Shown here piece after piece: positions 52,794 through 64,000 of a stretch of 64,000 bases of DNA; the stretch's first letter is position 1; the number at the start of each line of letters is the position of its first letter. The stretch is from Tremella fuciformis. Taxonomy: Eukaryota; Basidiomycota; Tremellomycetes; Tremellales; Tremellaceae. The stretch spans positions 2,108,001 through 2,172,000 of the forward strand of contig CP136496.1 of assembly GCA_032768795.1 (NCBI GenBank), written 5' to 3'. The position numbers were made by a program, and so were the translations under genes. A model generated the notes under the pieces. It saw only the letters and a program-made list of their open reading frames with translations, searched no databases and was not told where the DNA came from.

Positions 52794-55352
52794 TCATTCC
52801 GGGAGCCAATTATCATCGGTAGGTTGCCCAAAGATGGGCATCTGCAGATCGTCAAATGTCATGGGCTCAAAAGTCCACTGAAGGTCGTCTCGGAGGAAGT
52901 CGTCGAGGGATTGAAGATCGAGCGCTGGGTTGAGAGTACCGCCAGAGAGCGGATTATCAGCGTTCACTTGCCCCGCAGAAGGCGCCAAAGCGGTTGATGG
53001 AAGGACCGTGGGTGCGGTCAAGAGGGGTTCCAAAGCCCTTGGGATAGGGACAGCTGATAAGGTGTCTGCACGTGAGATGAGTAAGATCAGTCCTCCATGG
53101 AACGGGTACATACCGGTCGCAAGCACCTCTGAAAGACTGGCCGAATCGTGTGAGCGTTGAGCAGCGGATGTGAGGGAAGAGATGAGAGTCGCGACCTGCT
53201 CTCAGCACCAAGCTTCACGGCTGTTAGTGACGCATACTTTCATCCGCAGCGCTTGTGGTCCAGCTTCATGAGCAATTTCCGCCCAGGCCGTGAAGGCACG
53301 GTTGGCTGCGTGCATATATCGGAGAGCCTCGGGTTGACGAGTAGACACAAAATGCTGCAACTGGACGAAGACGGCCCACGTCGCAGAGTACATGACTAAC
53401 ATGAGCTCGCATCGGTGCGAGACAAGAGCGACTGACCAACAAACCAGGTGTCCAGGTAGTACGCGCCATGCGCCTCGAGCCATTCGATGGCTTGACCGGC
53501 TTGCATGACAACCCGACTGATATCCTCGTCGGTTGGTCGGAATGTCAGTCGGGATGGCACTGGCCGTCGGCGTTGTTGAAATGCTCTGATCTGACACTTC
53601 AGTACCACTTCAGGTCAGGCTGTCCCTGACGCACAAACATGAACTGTCTGTGTCAGCCCCACCCAGAAGACCAAAAGCATCCCGCACCTCTGCGCACGTC
53701 GAGATGAGATGTATCAGACCTGCGGCCGGATCCTCCTCTCCAGGCCTGTACTGAAGGCTTTCCGGGAGATCCGCGCGCCAAGAATCAAAGTCCTCCCGCA
53801 GGCCGTAGAGCGTTGAATTCGTCATGAGATCAAGGTATTGAGGGCTGTACGCGTATCGCACTAGATATCAGCAACAGGGCCCCAGAACGATATGACAACT
53901 GACAGACTCGACCCAAGAGGATGCTGAGCTGGGACCTTCAATACCAGATGAAATCTCAATAGCGAAGGCTTTACCTTTGTGATCTCCGCATGAACCTCGA
54001 ATGGCTTCTCCCGCTGACGAGTGTAGTCCACCATAGCATCCCCATATATGCTCGGACCGCGGGCGTCGCTGTCGAACAGGTTGATCGTCATGGGTTGCCC
54101 AAATGACAACGCGTACCACCTGTCCGCGATGACACATGCTCCCCATACTCTGCGCCGGCGATTGACCTGATGCTGCGGAACATGATACGTTGCGACATCC
54201 CGGTGCAAGCCCTGCGACCTGTCAGCACTCTACACTGTGTGATGATGACGCACAATGTCTTGTGCCATGCGCAGAGCAGCGCCAGTCCGAAGCCAGCTCA
54301 ATGACCCGCCTTCATCCGTGAGGGTCGAGTGCAGCTCCGCGCTCAAGCTGAGGAGGAGCAGGATCTGTACATTCGCCAGACAGCTGCGCTGCATCAAACG
54401 GAATCCGTCGAAGCTCCCGAGCCTGCGGCCTAGTGCGTGAAGGAGGGAGCGGTGCATGTGACGAGGCACGTCGCGGGACAAGGACGCCAGTGTGCAGACC
54501 GCGAGTTTGCCAATTGTCCTAGGAAAGGGGGTCGGTGGTGGCGGGCCGAGGTCGCGGCCAGAGAAAGCCAGCTCGAAGCCAGGTTCTAGCGAGCACACTT
54601 CGGACAAGGAGAGAATGGGGCAGATTGGCAGTGTCTTCTTGACGAACGAGTGCATCACTTCGGGCTCAGCTTTCGCAACGAAGTAGTGAGGACAACAAGA
54701 CTGACAGGATACGAGAGCCCCCTGCGTTGCGACGGATTCCGCCAATGTCTCCCCCGTCATAGATAGCTCAAAGCCCTCGCTTGGGACCTCCCGCACGGGC
54801 GTGACATGTCCTTTGTCCACGTCGTCCCTTGCCACCAAGACGATCTCGTCGGCCCATGCGCTTCCCTCCCGAAAGTGCGAGTAGTTGTTGTCAAATGTCG
54901 CGAGCTCCCTTCCGTCCGGCTGCCCAAGCAGCCGCCATGCTGATGACACCAGAGCAGAGAGAGACGTGGAGCCTGTACATATCAGCGCATCAATGATATT
55001 GAAGAGCTGCTCACCCAGATATCGCGGCTCGCTGCCTTGGGCGTTCTGCTGTCTGTCCGGTTCGGAGCGAGGGATCGCTCTAGCAACACCCTTCCGTCTC
55101 ACTCGCTTTGCTCGAGGTCGTTCATCAACGGGCGGCGGCTTGTCCTTTCCACAATCCTTGCCATGACGCAAACAATTGTCGCACGCGCCTTTGTCCGATA
55201 TATACACACATCTGACTGTGTCAGCTGACTTGCCGTCCAGACCGGCACGCGATTCACTTGAGTCGCTTCTCCCGACAATGGTCGCACGCTCGGTCCGCCC
55301 TCTTTCGTTTGGGGTCGACGATGGTGTTTTCAGGGGTCTGGGAGCTCGACAT
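52794..55352 (-). CDS. Zn(II)2Cys6 transcription factor
   Basis: The start at 55352 (MSSSQTPENTIVDPKRKRAD) leads into the zinc cluster split by an intron: CDHCREKRLK joined to CVYISDKGACDNCLRHGKDC gives CX2CX6CX8CX2CX6C. A basic linker (ERPRAKRVRRKG) follows. The fungal-specific domain includes LAVCTLASLSRDVPRHMH, SCLANVQILLLLSLSAEL, the diagnostic RRRVWGACVIADRWYALSFG, and DFDSWRADLPESLQYRP. The tail is acidic and hydrophobic (LQSLDDFLRDDLQWTFEPM), a plausible activation domain, ending at 52794. It converges on the oxoprolinase gene with 51 bp between stops, so it may regulate the transporter/oxoprolinase pair. Internal exon borders in the 3' half are approximate. Confidence 0.85.
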
Positions 55353-55561
55353 CTATAACACGCGATGAGCCCGCCGGGCACATGATAGTGCCGTGGATAG
55401 CGAGATGAGATGCAACTGAACGCGACACTGTCTCTTTGTTGCCGGAGATTGGCGGGCCGATGTAAGCCCTTGGTGGCGTCGGCCTGACTACGGTGGCATA
55501 TCGACCGACACGTCAGGCGTCCCAGCAACGATTTAATCAAAATGGAGCACATGCATAGGCA

Positions 55562-56609
55562 TCACACTGTCTGCGAGAAGTCAAACGCATTCCCGTAAGG
55601 AGCATCAAGGTGGTCTACTGGACCGTCCTGCCAATCCGCCGCTATCGCCAGCTTGGGATGGCTGTCGAATATTCCTCTGACCGAGCTGGGCAGTCGGAGA
55701 GTCATTCGTTGTCGATACCAAGGGGCAAAGTGGATCATGGCAAGCATGATTCGGATGTCGTCTGTCTGGTTCGGCATCCCCGCATGCCACAAACGAAGAT
55801 CGCGAATGATAATCGAGCCTTCATGATCAGCGCCCCGCCGACATCTTCGAGACAGTCGCAGATCCTGACCCTTCTTTATTGTTGGCTGGAACGGCGGACA
55901 CACTGCCTTCCGCTGCTCTAGTAGATCCGATTTGATTCTTCCCGAAGCACGTTCGCCATGAGCGCCTTCTTGATCGTCGATGCTGCCGTTCTGAGTGCCA
56001 AGCCAGAGTTCTAAGAGATCAGCGGCTGGCCAGCTTGTCGAGACGAGACTGACGCGTCGATCCATTCTGAGGGTTCATGTCCACAAGTCCGACATTCACG
56101 ACAGCCGCAAACGGGATCTGGGACATGGTCAGACAACGTCCAGCGCCGGTTTTTTTGAGGAGGGGACTCACTGAGGGGTGCGAAAAGTCGGCGTCCGAGT
56201 GGACAGGCTGACCTTGGTCCGCCTTGACAGCCGCATTGGAGGAGATGAAAGACAGCGTGGGTCTCTCGCCTAGCCAAGCGTTCGTGAGCTGGATGGCGAA
56301 GGAGTTCATGAATATGCTCGGCGCCATCAGTGAAGGATCGTAGGGGGGACTCTGTTGCAAGTTGCCGAGGTTGTAATTGAAAGGACCGTCCTCGCCTCGG
56401 CTCATGAGAGTGCGAGTGTCGTCCATCATATACCTGTTGAGCCGGTCGATGGCGGTATGGTCAACGACGTCCTTGATGACCACTATGCCGTCTCGGTGCA
56501 ATGCCTCCAGGGCCGCCTGCACGGCTCTCGGGCCTAGACAAGCTTGTGTGCGTTCGTCCGGGCTGGGACTGATCTCCACTACTTTGGGCACGGGTACTGT
56601 TGTGCCCAT
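55562..56609 (-). CDS. phytanoyl-CoA dioxygenase (PhyH)-like Fe(II)/2-oxoglutarate enzyme
   Basis: About four exons give roughly 290 residues from MGTTVPVPKVVEISPSPDER (an upstream in-frame ATG at 56690 is possible). Motifs: ALHRDGIVVIKDVVD, RYMMDDTRTLM, GNLQQSPPYDPSL, the iron-binding HxD in GQPVHSDADFSHPS, VGLVDMNPQNGST, ELWLGTQ-type strand (QLWLGTQNGS), and the distal His/Arg region in IRDLRLWHAGMPN. The family hydroxylates fatty acyl-CoAs or diverse natural products; the substrate here is unknown. It lies between two Zn2Cys6 regulators, as in many small catabolic or secondary-metabolite loci. Confidence 0.82.
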
Positions 56610-57040
56610 ACCTCGGATGATTGCTGGTCTAGCTCGAATGGGCGTTCGAGGTTTGACTCCATGGATGGGCAGACACCTCGAGATGAGCATATTGGGGACT
56701 CTGCGATGGGTTGATCAGTTGGCGGTACCAGAGGTCGAAACGCGCTGGGTATAGCTAGCATCGTCGAGGCCAGCTTTGATGGGCCAGAGTATAAGAGCAA
56801 CGCACGATGTCCGGAGGAGCTGTTGAAGCGGGTGAAGCTGCTATAGCGGCTATTTAATTCACCGCCCCCGAGCTCTGCGGACTCCATCTCGATGACGACT
56901 GGGAATGGAATGAGAGTGAGGGATGTGCAGCTGGAGGCTCCTAGCTGAGCTGCGGACCTCACGGTGGGCGGACACTGTTCGCGCGAGACCGAACTGGGTA
57001 TCTTGACAGCTGGATATTTACACTCCGTCTGACCATCACG
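56610..57040. promoter_or_regulatory. divergent promoter between the dioxygenase and the second regulator
   Basis: This is 431 bp between outward-pointing starts. The antisense frame covering it has no family similarity. No defined site identified. Confidence 0.4.
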
Positions 57041-59354
57041 ATGCCGCCCATCCCGCAGGAATCTGTTGGAGCAAAGAGACAAAGAGCAGCTGTCAGTCAA
57101 CCATCCGAGCCCCACAGCCTTCGCAAGCTGACGCGAGGTATTAGAGAGCATGCGATAGATGCCATCGACTAGGCCGAAAGGTGGGATACCAAAGATTCGT
57201 CTGCGTAGCTGATTCAGAAGTGTCGCCCGGGTGAGGTTCCACAGATCTGCCAGACGTGCGTAGACTACGGCGAGCTTTGCACGTATGTTAGGCCGCAAGC
57301 CAAACGTGGGGTAAGCTGTGCTAAGTTCTCAGCGGTCTGGCGCTCGAAGCTGACGAAATGCAGGCGCCGCCGAGACCCAAGCCCGTTGTTGCGCCCAGCT
57401 TGGTTGAGCACTCAACCCCTGAAGAGTCGACCCGTCTACCTTCCTTCCTGACCCTAGAGCTTATCCTTGAGCTCTTGGAGATCTACAAAACGACGGTGTA
57501 TCCAATGTCAGCCCACGGGCTAGCGAGTTGTCAGCAGTATCCTGACATTCCAGATACTGCCTCTTTCACTGGAAATCTTTCGAAGCTGATGTCCGTCGCC
57601 GTCGATACGAGCATGACAACCCGTTCCAGAAGACAGTACTGGCAGTATGTGCAATAGCCGCCGCTCGGATTCGCGACGGGGCATGGACCGAGACGAGGAA
57701 GCCGACTCCACGTCTGTCCGCCGATGATGCACGAAGTGTAGAGCGCGCCGTGGTCCAGGAGAGTAGGATCATAGGCGGGACCGACCACGCTATCACAATC
57801 GATGATGCTCGTGCAGCTTATCTCCTCGCCCTACTCGGGTTACAAAACGGCGACTACGAGCTATTGCAATTGATGATGGGTCGATATCTCGCCCTGTCAG
57901 CCATCTTACGCCTGCACGACGAGATTACCTCGTCTGACGCTTTGACACCCATCGAGATACAAGAAAGACGAGTCCTGGTAAGTCGACAGCCTGTCCACGC
58001 TCTTCCGACAGACGTTGCTGACCCTAAGTTCTGGTCTGCATACACCACCGATGTGTTCATTGCGATGATATGGGGTGGAACGATTCGTCATCGCGATAGC
58101 AAATGCCTGGTCTCGTACCCGGATCGGACCTTGATCGAACAGGGCGAGCTTCCTGGAGACGATCAGCCGGCGTGGATAGACGGATGGAACATGGTCACGG
58201 ATCTGTATCGTGTTGCCAGCCTGATCATGGACGACATCGATTGGCAAAAGAGCCGACGGGTGGCCCGTGGGATCACACAACTTTCTCGAATCCTTTTCCA
58301 GCCCGGGAGGGGGGACTTGGAGACAGCGTGGTCGACGGTGAAGGCGACATATGACACTCTACCCGCGACATTTCACAGGACACCTGAGCTTGTTGGTGAT
58401 TTCAGCAAAGACGTCTTGGGTTTCCAGGCAGCAAACCTCAAGGTCACAGTGCAGGCAAGTATCGCTTCGTGGGCGAACGCATACCTGGGCTGACATAGGG
58501 GCAGTCAGTGAACATGCTTCTCGCATGTTCGGGGGAGATGAGCATGACTAGGCGATGCGACGTGGCCGGAGAGCTGCTGGACGCCTTGGCGGACATACCG
58601 ACCGTCTACATGAGGATGATCAGTGTACCATTTGTGGGTGGCGCACTCGGCCCATGACATATGGAGACACTGCTGACGTGGTCAGCTGCATCAGCTAGCA
58701 ACGATCGGAAGTCTACTGGGCAGTGTCGTGCAAGGTCCTCTGACCATCAGCACTTACATCCACGTCAGGCAGATCTTGTCAGTCTCTTGATGCAATACGA
58801 GACGCTTTCGCCTGATGATGCACAGACTGTCGTTCTCCAACCTCGTCTCCAACCTCGAGACCTCGTTCAGATCATCTGCGCATATCAGCGAGAAGCTTGT
58901 CAAACATGTCGAACGTATAGACGGCTTCATGGCTCAACATGGGCTACCATATAAACCGACAATCGACCTTTTCCAGGAGAACCCCCGCGTCGGGATTAGA
59001 TCCCTTGCGACTTCAGCTTCGGGAAGGAGTATCGAGTCATCCGCAGACAAGAACGGTGAACCGAGCTCGCTCGTCCCTCACGGAGCGCTTCCACCTCCTG
59101 ACATGACGTCTTGCGATCCCGGTGTCCGTCCGTCTAACCAACAACAAGCGAGGACACCTGTGACGGATAGCATCTCATTGGAGTCGCTTGAGTCCATGGG
59201 CTGGGACGAGAACACGGTCGTCGAGCTTCCCGACCCCTTGGCAGAGTCTTGGTGTCTCGACTGGAGCTCCTTCTTTGCCCCTGTCAACAGCACAACGGAT
59301 ATGCCATCGATGCAGGGCACCGGGCTCCAGACGTCTGCTTATAACTTCTGGTAG
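57041..59354 (+). CDS. Zn(II)2Cys6 transcription factor
   Basis: The gene begins MPPIPQESVGAKRQRAA; small exons assemble the cluster CDRCHRLGRK + CRPGEVPQICQTCVDYGELC (CX2CX6CX9CX2CX6C). After an intron come TPKPVVAPSLVEH and the fungal-specific domain: LELLEIYKTTVYPIYCLFHW, FQKTVLAVCAIAAARIRDG, AYLLALLGLQNGDYEL, IYTTDVFIAMIWGG-type strand (SAYTTDVFIAMIWG), RRCDVAGELLDALADIP and TISTYIHVRQIL. The last exon (58826-59354 approximately) is Ser/Pro-rich and acidic, ending GTGLQTSAYNFW. One intron uses a GC donor (GCAAGT at about 58455). It converges with the next transporter gene and is a candidate regulator for the right-hand transporter/oxoprolinase pair. Confidence 0.82.
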
Positions 59355-59574
59355 ACAGGACCGAGCGAGATGCAGGATTTTGGAATCAATTGCTGGGTAG
59401 GCCAGGAAGTCCACGGGCCTACAATTTGCGTTGCGATGCCACCTGGGTCTACACCCTATGTATTCACGTCTTGCAAACAAGGCAGATACAAGGCGCCGCG
59501 ATCTACTCCATCTCCTCCCAGCAGTGCAGCTCTCTTGCCTCACACCTGCTTGCCACTCAGAGCTCATCCGCAGC

Positions 59575-61297
59575 CTACAGAGGGACTTTGTCTTCTTCCC
59601 CAACACCCTCCAGGCGGACCGCTTCGATCTCCCTTTGCTCCTGCTCTCGTGCAGCCTGCTCCTGCCGCAACTGGCGCACGTGCAGGAAGGCCATGAGGAC
59701 CATGAGGACCAGTGAGGCGATGATGAACGAGAAGGTGGAGGGGAAACCGCGCTTGAATCGCGGGCCGTCGGTCTGACGGAAGATGATCGTAGGTAGGAAG
59801 GCGTTGAACCTGCACGAGCGTCAGAACATGACGACGATCAAGAGATGGAGACGTACACGAAGAACATGGTGGACGTGGTCGCGATGATGAAGGAGCGCTC
59901 TTCGGAGCTCGCTGCGCAGACCTCGGACACCCAGGCGTAGAAGACGGGGGTCATGTAGCAAGTCTGGTTGACCATGAACGCAAAGACACGCGCCGTGTGG
60001 CTCTTCGCCCAGAAGGCTAGGATGCCAGTCGGGATGAGCGCCCATACGAGGACGGAGATGCACACGATCCAGCGATACTTGATGCGGTCGGCAATGTAGC
60101 TGTACGTGAGGAGCGTGGGTATTTCGCACAGGTACATGCCCGAGGACATGACGTTTCGCCGCGTGACGCTGTAGCCGTTGGCCTTGAGGTAAATGGCGAA
60201 CTGGGTTCCGTTCTGAACGCCGAGGCCGTAGATGCAGTACGCAGGGGTGATGACCCAGAAGCGCCAGTGCTTGAAGGCTTTGAGGACGACGGACCACCGG
60301 ACTTTGCCGTTGGAGGATTCGACGCCGTTCCGTGCGCAGCGCTGTTTGGCGAGGAGTTTCTCTTCTTCGGTGATGTACCAGCAGCGGGTGATTTCTGGGT
60401 AGTCGGGCAAGAGGAAGAACAGCAAGAATCCGCACGGAACAGTCTGAAACCTATCAGCGCGCTTTCTAAAGTCTCAAGGAGATAGCCGACCATCAGCCCG
60501 CAGATGATGTAGAGCCATCTCCATCCAGCAAGACCGGCCTTGCCATCCAAGGTGGAATAGATGGCCGCTTGCAAGTATCCTGAGAAAGCGTTGCCTGCAG
60601 GGCCGGCCATGAACCAAAGGGCTATGCGTTTGGCAAGTTCAGCTCTGTTGTACCAGCTGCCCAGGATATAGAAGGCAGCAGGGTAGAAGGCCGACTCGAA
60701 AAAGGCAACACCGAAACGGAATCCATACCTGGGGTTGTCAGCAACGAGTCGCAGAAAAGGACCGTCCACTCACATCGCTTGGTAGGTCTTGGCGCCGGCC
60801 TGGGCAAAGGTAAAGATCCCCCAGCCGATCTCTGCACAAGCGAGATAGTAAGAAGGGCGGACCTTGAGGAGGATCATGTTGCTCGGGATGGTCGTGATGG
60901 CCATGACAGCGTTATAGATCGTACCCATATACGTATACTGGTTGCCGGTGATGTGCAAATCCTCTTTCATGCCCGAAACATAGGCGTTGTTCAAGTTGGA
61001 CTGATCGATGTTCTTGAGCCACCAGCCGATGGTGAGCGCTGTGAGCATGAAGCAGTCGAGCTTGAAAACGAGTCGACGCTCGGCAGCCGACTTGTCATAG
61101 TAGTCACTGAGACGGGTCAGCTGATATGCCACGGGGCGCGGGGGGAGCACCCACTGATCCCAGACGAAGGTGACGAGCTTCTGGAACCATCCGCGCTTGG
61201 CTGGGCCATGAGAGATGGACACGGTGTCCTCGGCGACGTTGGTCATGGCTGCCGCGTTGAGGGGCGGCAGCTCGACGGATTGGGCGATACCGGCCAT
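59575..61297 (-). CDS. MFS transporter, pantothenate/Liz1-Seo1-like
   Basis: The multi-exon gene starts MAGIAQSVELPPLNAAAM at 61297 and ends EEDKVPL at 59575. Motifs: KLDCFMLTALTIGWWLKNID, QSNLNNAYVSGMKEDL, GNQYTYMGTIYNAVMAI, PSNMILLKVRPSYYL, FRFGVAFFESAFYPAAFYIL, WYNRAELAKRIALWFMAGP, GKAGLAGWRWLYIICGL, LLPDYPE, FWVITPAYCIYGLGVQNGT and FIIATTSTMFFVFNAFLPTI, i.e. the standard 12-helix layout. Closest by pattern are fungal pantothenate/vitamin and Seo1-type members of the anion:cation symporter family. It is divergent from the second oxoprolinase gene, repeating the arrangement at 45.9-52.7 kb. Confidence 0.88.
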
Positions 61298-61845
61298 GAG
61301 GTCGAGTGGGAAGGTGTTCTGGGAGGATCGATGGCAGGTTCATGCCTCCTTTGACGCCCTCTTATACGTCTTCCTGGCGAGATCGAGCTAGTTGAGGATG
61401 GTTGCAAAGTCTTATCGACCATTGGTCGTGGATGAAAGCGTTCGTGGGTCGTTATCTTTTTCCAGATTGCTTCTGCCGGCGAATACGCCCGGACCCTCCG
61501 AAAATCGACAAATCACGTACGGGGACCTCCCCGGCCCATTTGACTTGGCCGTAATAGCATACGATAGGGAAAGATATAGGCTTAGCAGAGGGAAACGCGG
61601 TTGACGCCTATTGAAGCGAAGGAAAATCAATTAGGAACGAGGAGGAGTCTTCCGTATCATGTCGCCATCGCAAGAACGGGGAGCGTCCGCGATGCTTTTG
61701 AAGTCCGTTCACCAGCAGCGGGCTTCGGCCTCACGCGATGGACGGGAAGCCAGGAAGCAGAGCAGCCTTCCCAGAGCCGCCTTAAGTACATGCCCAAGCT
61801 GGGCTGAGGACGAAGTCTCAACCCACTTGTTGGTCGTTGGACACA
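61298..61845. promoter_or_regulatory. divergent promoter between the second MFS/oxoprolinase pair
   Basis: This is 548 bp between outward-pointing starts with no coding sequence recognised. It contains CCGG/CGG words (for example around 61480-61545), but no assignable regulator site. Confidence 0.4.
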
Positions 61846-64000
61846 ATGACTGGAGTGCTCATCGACTCTGCTCCAGGCGTTCGGGTAGCCATTGACAGAG
61901 GAGGCAGTAAGTCCTGGCGTGCATGACCGAGAAGGCCCGCTGATACTTCGCAGCCTTCTGTGATGTCTGGGCCTATGTCCCCAAGCACTTGTACAACCCG
62001 CCAATAAGTGCCGAGCTTCTGGGCAACGCCGACGTCATACCTGGACCAAATGGTAGCGTACAGATCACCTTCAAGCTCCTCAGCGTCGACCCCGCCAACT
62101 ACGACGACGCTCCAAGTGAGGGCATCCGACGACTGCTCCAGATTGTCCATGGGAAGGAGATCAAGAAAGGGTCGCAGTATGACACGGGTGTCATTGGTCC
62201 GTCCGCGTCGGGGTTGGAGTGTCTGAGGCTGACAAGGTAGAGTCTGTGCGGATGGGCACGACCGTAGCCACCAATGCGCTTCTGGAAAGGAAGGGTTCGC
62301 CATACGGCCTGGTCATGACCGAAGGCTTTGGGGACCTGGTGGAGATTGGGGATCAGACCCGTCCGGACCTCTTCGACCGTACGTCTTGGGGAATAGCGTT
62401 AAGCAAGCTAACGCCTCAGTGAAGATTGCTCGGAAGCATCAGATCATGCACGACCGCGAGAACGTTGTAGAGGCGGCCGAGCGCGTCACTATGGAAGGAT
62501 GGTCGCTGGATCCAGCGGCACCCACCCCAGAAAGCCTGGTGGAGAAGGCAAAGAACGATCCGGAAGGTTCAGGCGAGGTCGTAATTGGTCTCAGCCGTGA
62601 AGCTGTGCGGATCCTCAAACCGCTTGACACTGTCAAGCTGGAGAAAGACTTGCAAAAGGTCTATGATCGCGGGATCCGTGGTCTGGCTGTGTGTCTTATG
62701 CACTCTTTCACCTACCCTGGTAAGCCGCTTCCTATCTCGTACTGCGAGGTCGCTGAGGGTGTACAGAACACGAGCGACAGGTCCGTGAGATCGCCAAGAA
62801 GATAGGCTTCACGCAGATCTCCCTGTCGTCCGACCTCTCGCCCGCCATTCGCGTTCTTCCCCGTGCCAACTCGTCCGTCATTGACGCGTACCTCTCGCCA
62901 GTGCTCCAGGCGTACGTGGATGGCTTCAACAGTCATTTCGCAGGTGGCAAAGCGGGCAAGCGTAGCGAGTTCATGAAGAGCGACGGCGGTCTCATCTCGT
63001 CCGACCGGTACGCCACCTCTACTCCAGGTGAATAAACAGCTGCTTACGCTTTAGCTTCACCGGTCTTCGCGCGGTGCTGTCCGGACCCGCTGGAGGTTTC
63101 GTCGGATGTGCCCTCACAGCCTACAGCAAAAGCCGAACGCGCCCGGTGGTCGGCTTCGACATGGGCGGCACGTCGACTGACGTATCCCGATTCAACGGGT
63201 CGTTCGACCTCACGCACTCCAGCGTCATTGCTCAGCAAACCATCGCCTGCCCGCAACTGTCAATCGAGACTGTCGCTGCCGGCGGCGGGTCAAAGCTGCA
63301 GTACAAGAACGGGATGTTCCTCGTCGGGCCAGAATCTGTGGGCGCCCACCCAGGTCCTGCCTGTTATCGCAAGGGAGGCGATCTGGCCATCACCGACGCC
63401 AACCTGATCCTCGGAAGGCTCGTCCCGTCTCAGTTCCCGAGCATCTTTGGGCCCAATGCGGACGAGCCGCTCGACGTCGAGGCGTCTCGGAAGAAGTTTG
63501 AGGAGCTCACAATGGAGATCAACGCTACCCTGCCTGCAGACCAGGCGTACACTGTTGAGGCGGTCGCTGCTGGCTTCATACGCGTGGCGAATGAAGGGAT
63601 GAGCCGACCCATGCGAAATGTGACGGAGCAGAAGGGCTTCCCTATGGCATCTCACGACCTCTGTTGCTTTGGCGGGTGAGCCAGGCGTGCTCATAAATGT
63701 TCGGGATGCTGACGCAGGAAGGGCTGGTGGCCAACACGCTTGTGCGATCGCGCGTGGACTCGGGATCAAGACAGTCATCGTGCCGCGTTTCTCGTCCATC
63801 CTGTCCGCCTACGGCATAGCCTGCTCCGACCTGTCCGCAGAGCGAGGCGTCGCCTTGTCCGCCGAGATCAGTGAAGACTTCATCCACTCGGCCGTGTACA
63901 ACGAAGTCGTCCAGCGCGCCAAAGCGCTGGAAGCAGAGGTTGTGCGCGAGCTCGCAGAGCAAGGCGTGCACGAGAGCAAAGTCGAGGTCGACGTATCTGT
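61846..64000 (+). CDS. second 5-oxoprolinase / hydantoinase protein, N-terminal part (runs off right edge)
   Basis: The start is ATG 61846 ([20 protein letters not shown]). The HyuA-like half is present: [165 protein letters not shown] and [17 protein letters not shown]. Introns are 40-60 nt. It is a paralogue of the gene at 48086-52742 but clearly divergent, and it has a longer insert ([20 protein letters not shown]) near the N-terminus. The HyuB half is expected to the right. Confidence 0.9.

Noticed and set aside
56579..57298. Minus-strand frame across the dioxygenase/regulator promoter
   Set aside because: It overlaps the zinc-cluster exons of the plus-strand regulator and shows no family similarity.

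Overview
The window is eukaryotic, most likely from a basidiomycete fungus and probably a tremellomycete-type yeast. Genes are dense and carry many very short introns (mostly 37-55 nt, GT-AG with CTGAC/CTRAC-like branch sites and a few GC-AG). They encode fungal families: Zn(II)2Cys6 regulators, allantoate/pantothenate-type MFS transporters, a fused HyuA/HyuB oxoprolinase, a CHY zinc-finger protein and SmE. The species cannot be named from sequence alone. All gene models were spliced by eye from frame continuity, splice consensus and family motifs.

Layout. 1-5,070: retrotransposon debris: a Ty3/gypsy element running off the left edge (minus strand; gag, -1 frameshift signal, pol, LTR), a short chimeric LTR in the opposite orientation, an unidentified ORF, and a solo LTR with a perfect 5-bp target duplication. 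5.2-20.8 kb: sugar/carboxylate catabolism: a small unknown gene, an epimerase-type SDR, an MFS transporter split by a complete 6-kb non-LTR retrotransposon (8,644-14,633), an L-rhamnonate dehydratase-like enzyme, a Zn2Cys6 regulator and an NAD(P)-binding protein. 21.1-24.9 kb: an unknown acidic/basic protein and two housekeeping genes (CHY zinc finger, SmE).

24.9-41.5 kb: a tandem array of an unrecognised paralogous family (five intact genes carrying seven copies of one module, plus one module-less relative). The members share motifs and two phase-2 introns at equivalent places. A complete Ty1/copia element with identical LTRs sits inside the array. This array is the strongest candidate for an undescribed system.

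41.6-64 kb: a metabolic neighbourhood: RidA, an HpcH/HpaI aldolase, an aspartate-type aminotransferase, MFS transporter | oxoprolinase (divergent), a Zn2Cys6 regulator, a phytanoyl-CoA-dioxygenase-like enzyme, a second Zn2Cys6 regulator, then a second divergent MFS | oxoprolinase pair that runs off the right edge. With the rhamnonate locus, the window holds three divergent transporter/enzyme pairs. The dehydratase and aldolase are plausible steps 3 and 4 of the fungal non-phosphorylated L-rhamnose pathway; the oxoprolinase, RidA and aminotransferase genes suggest use of cyclic amides or amino-acid-derived nitrogen. These pathway links are inference.
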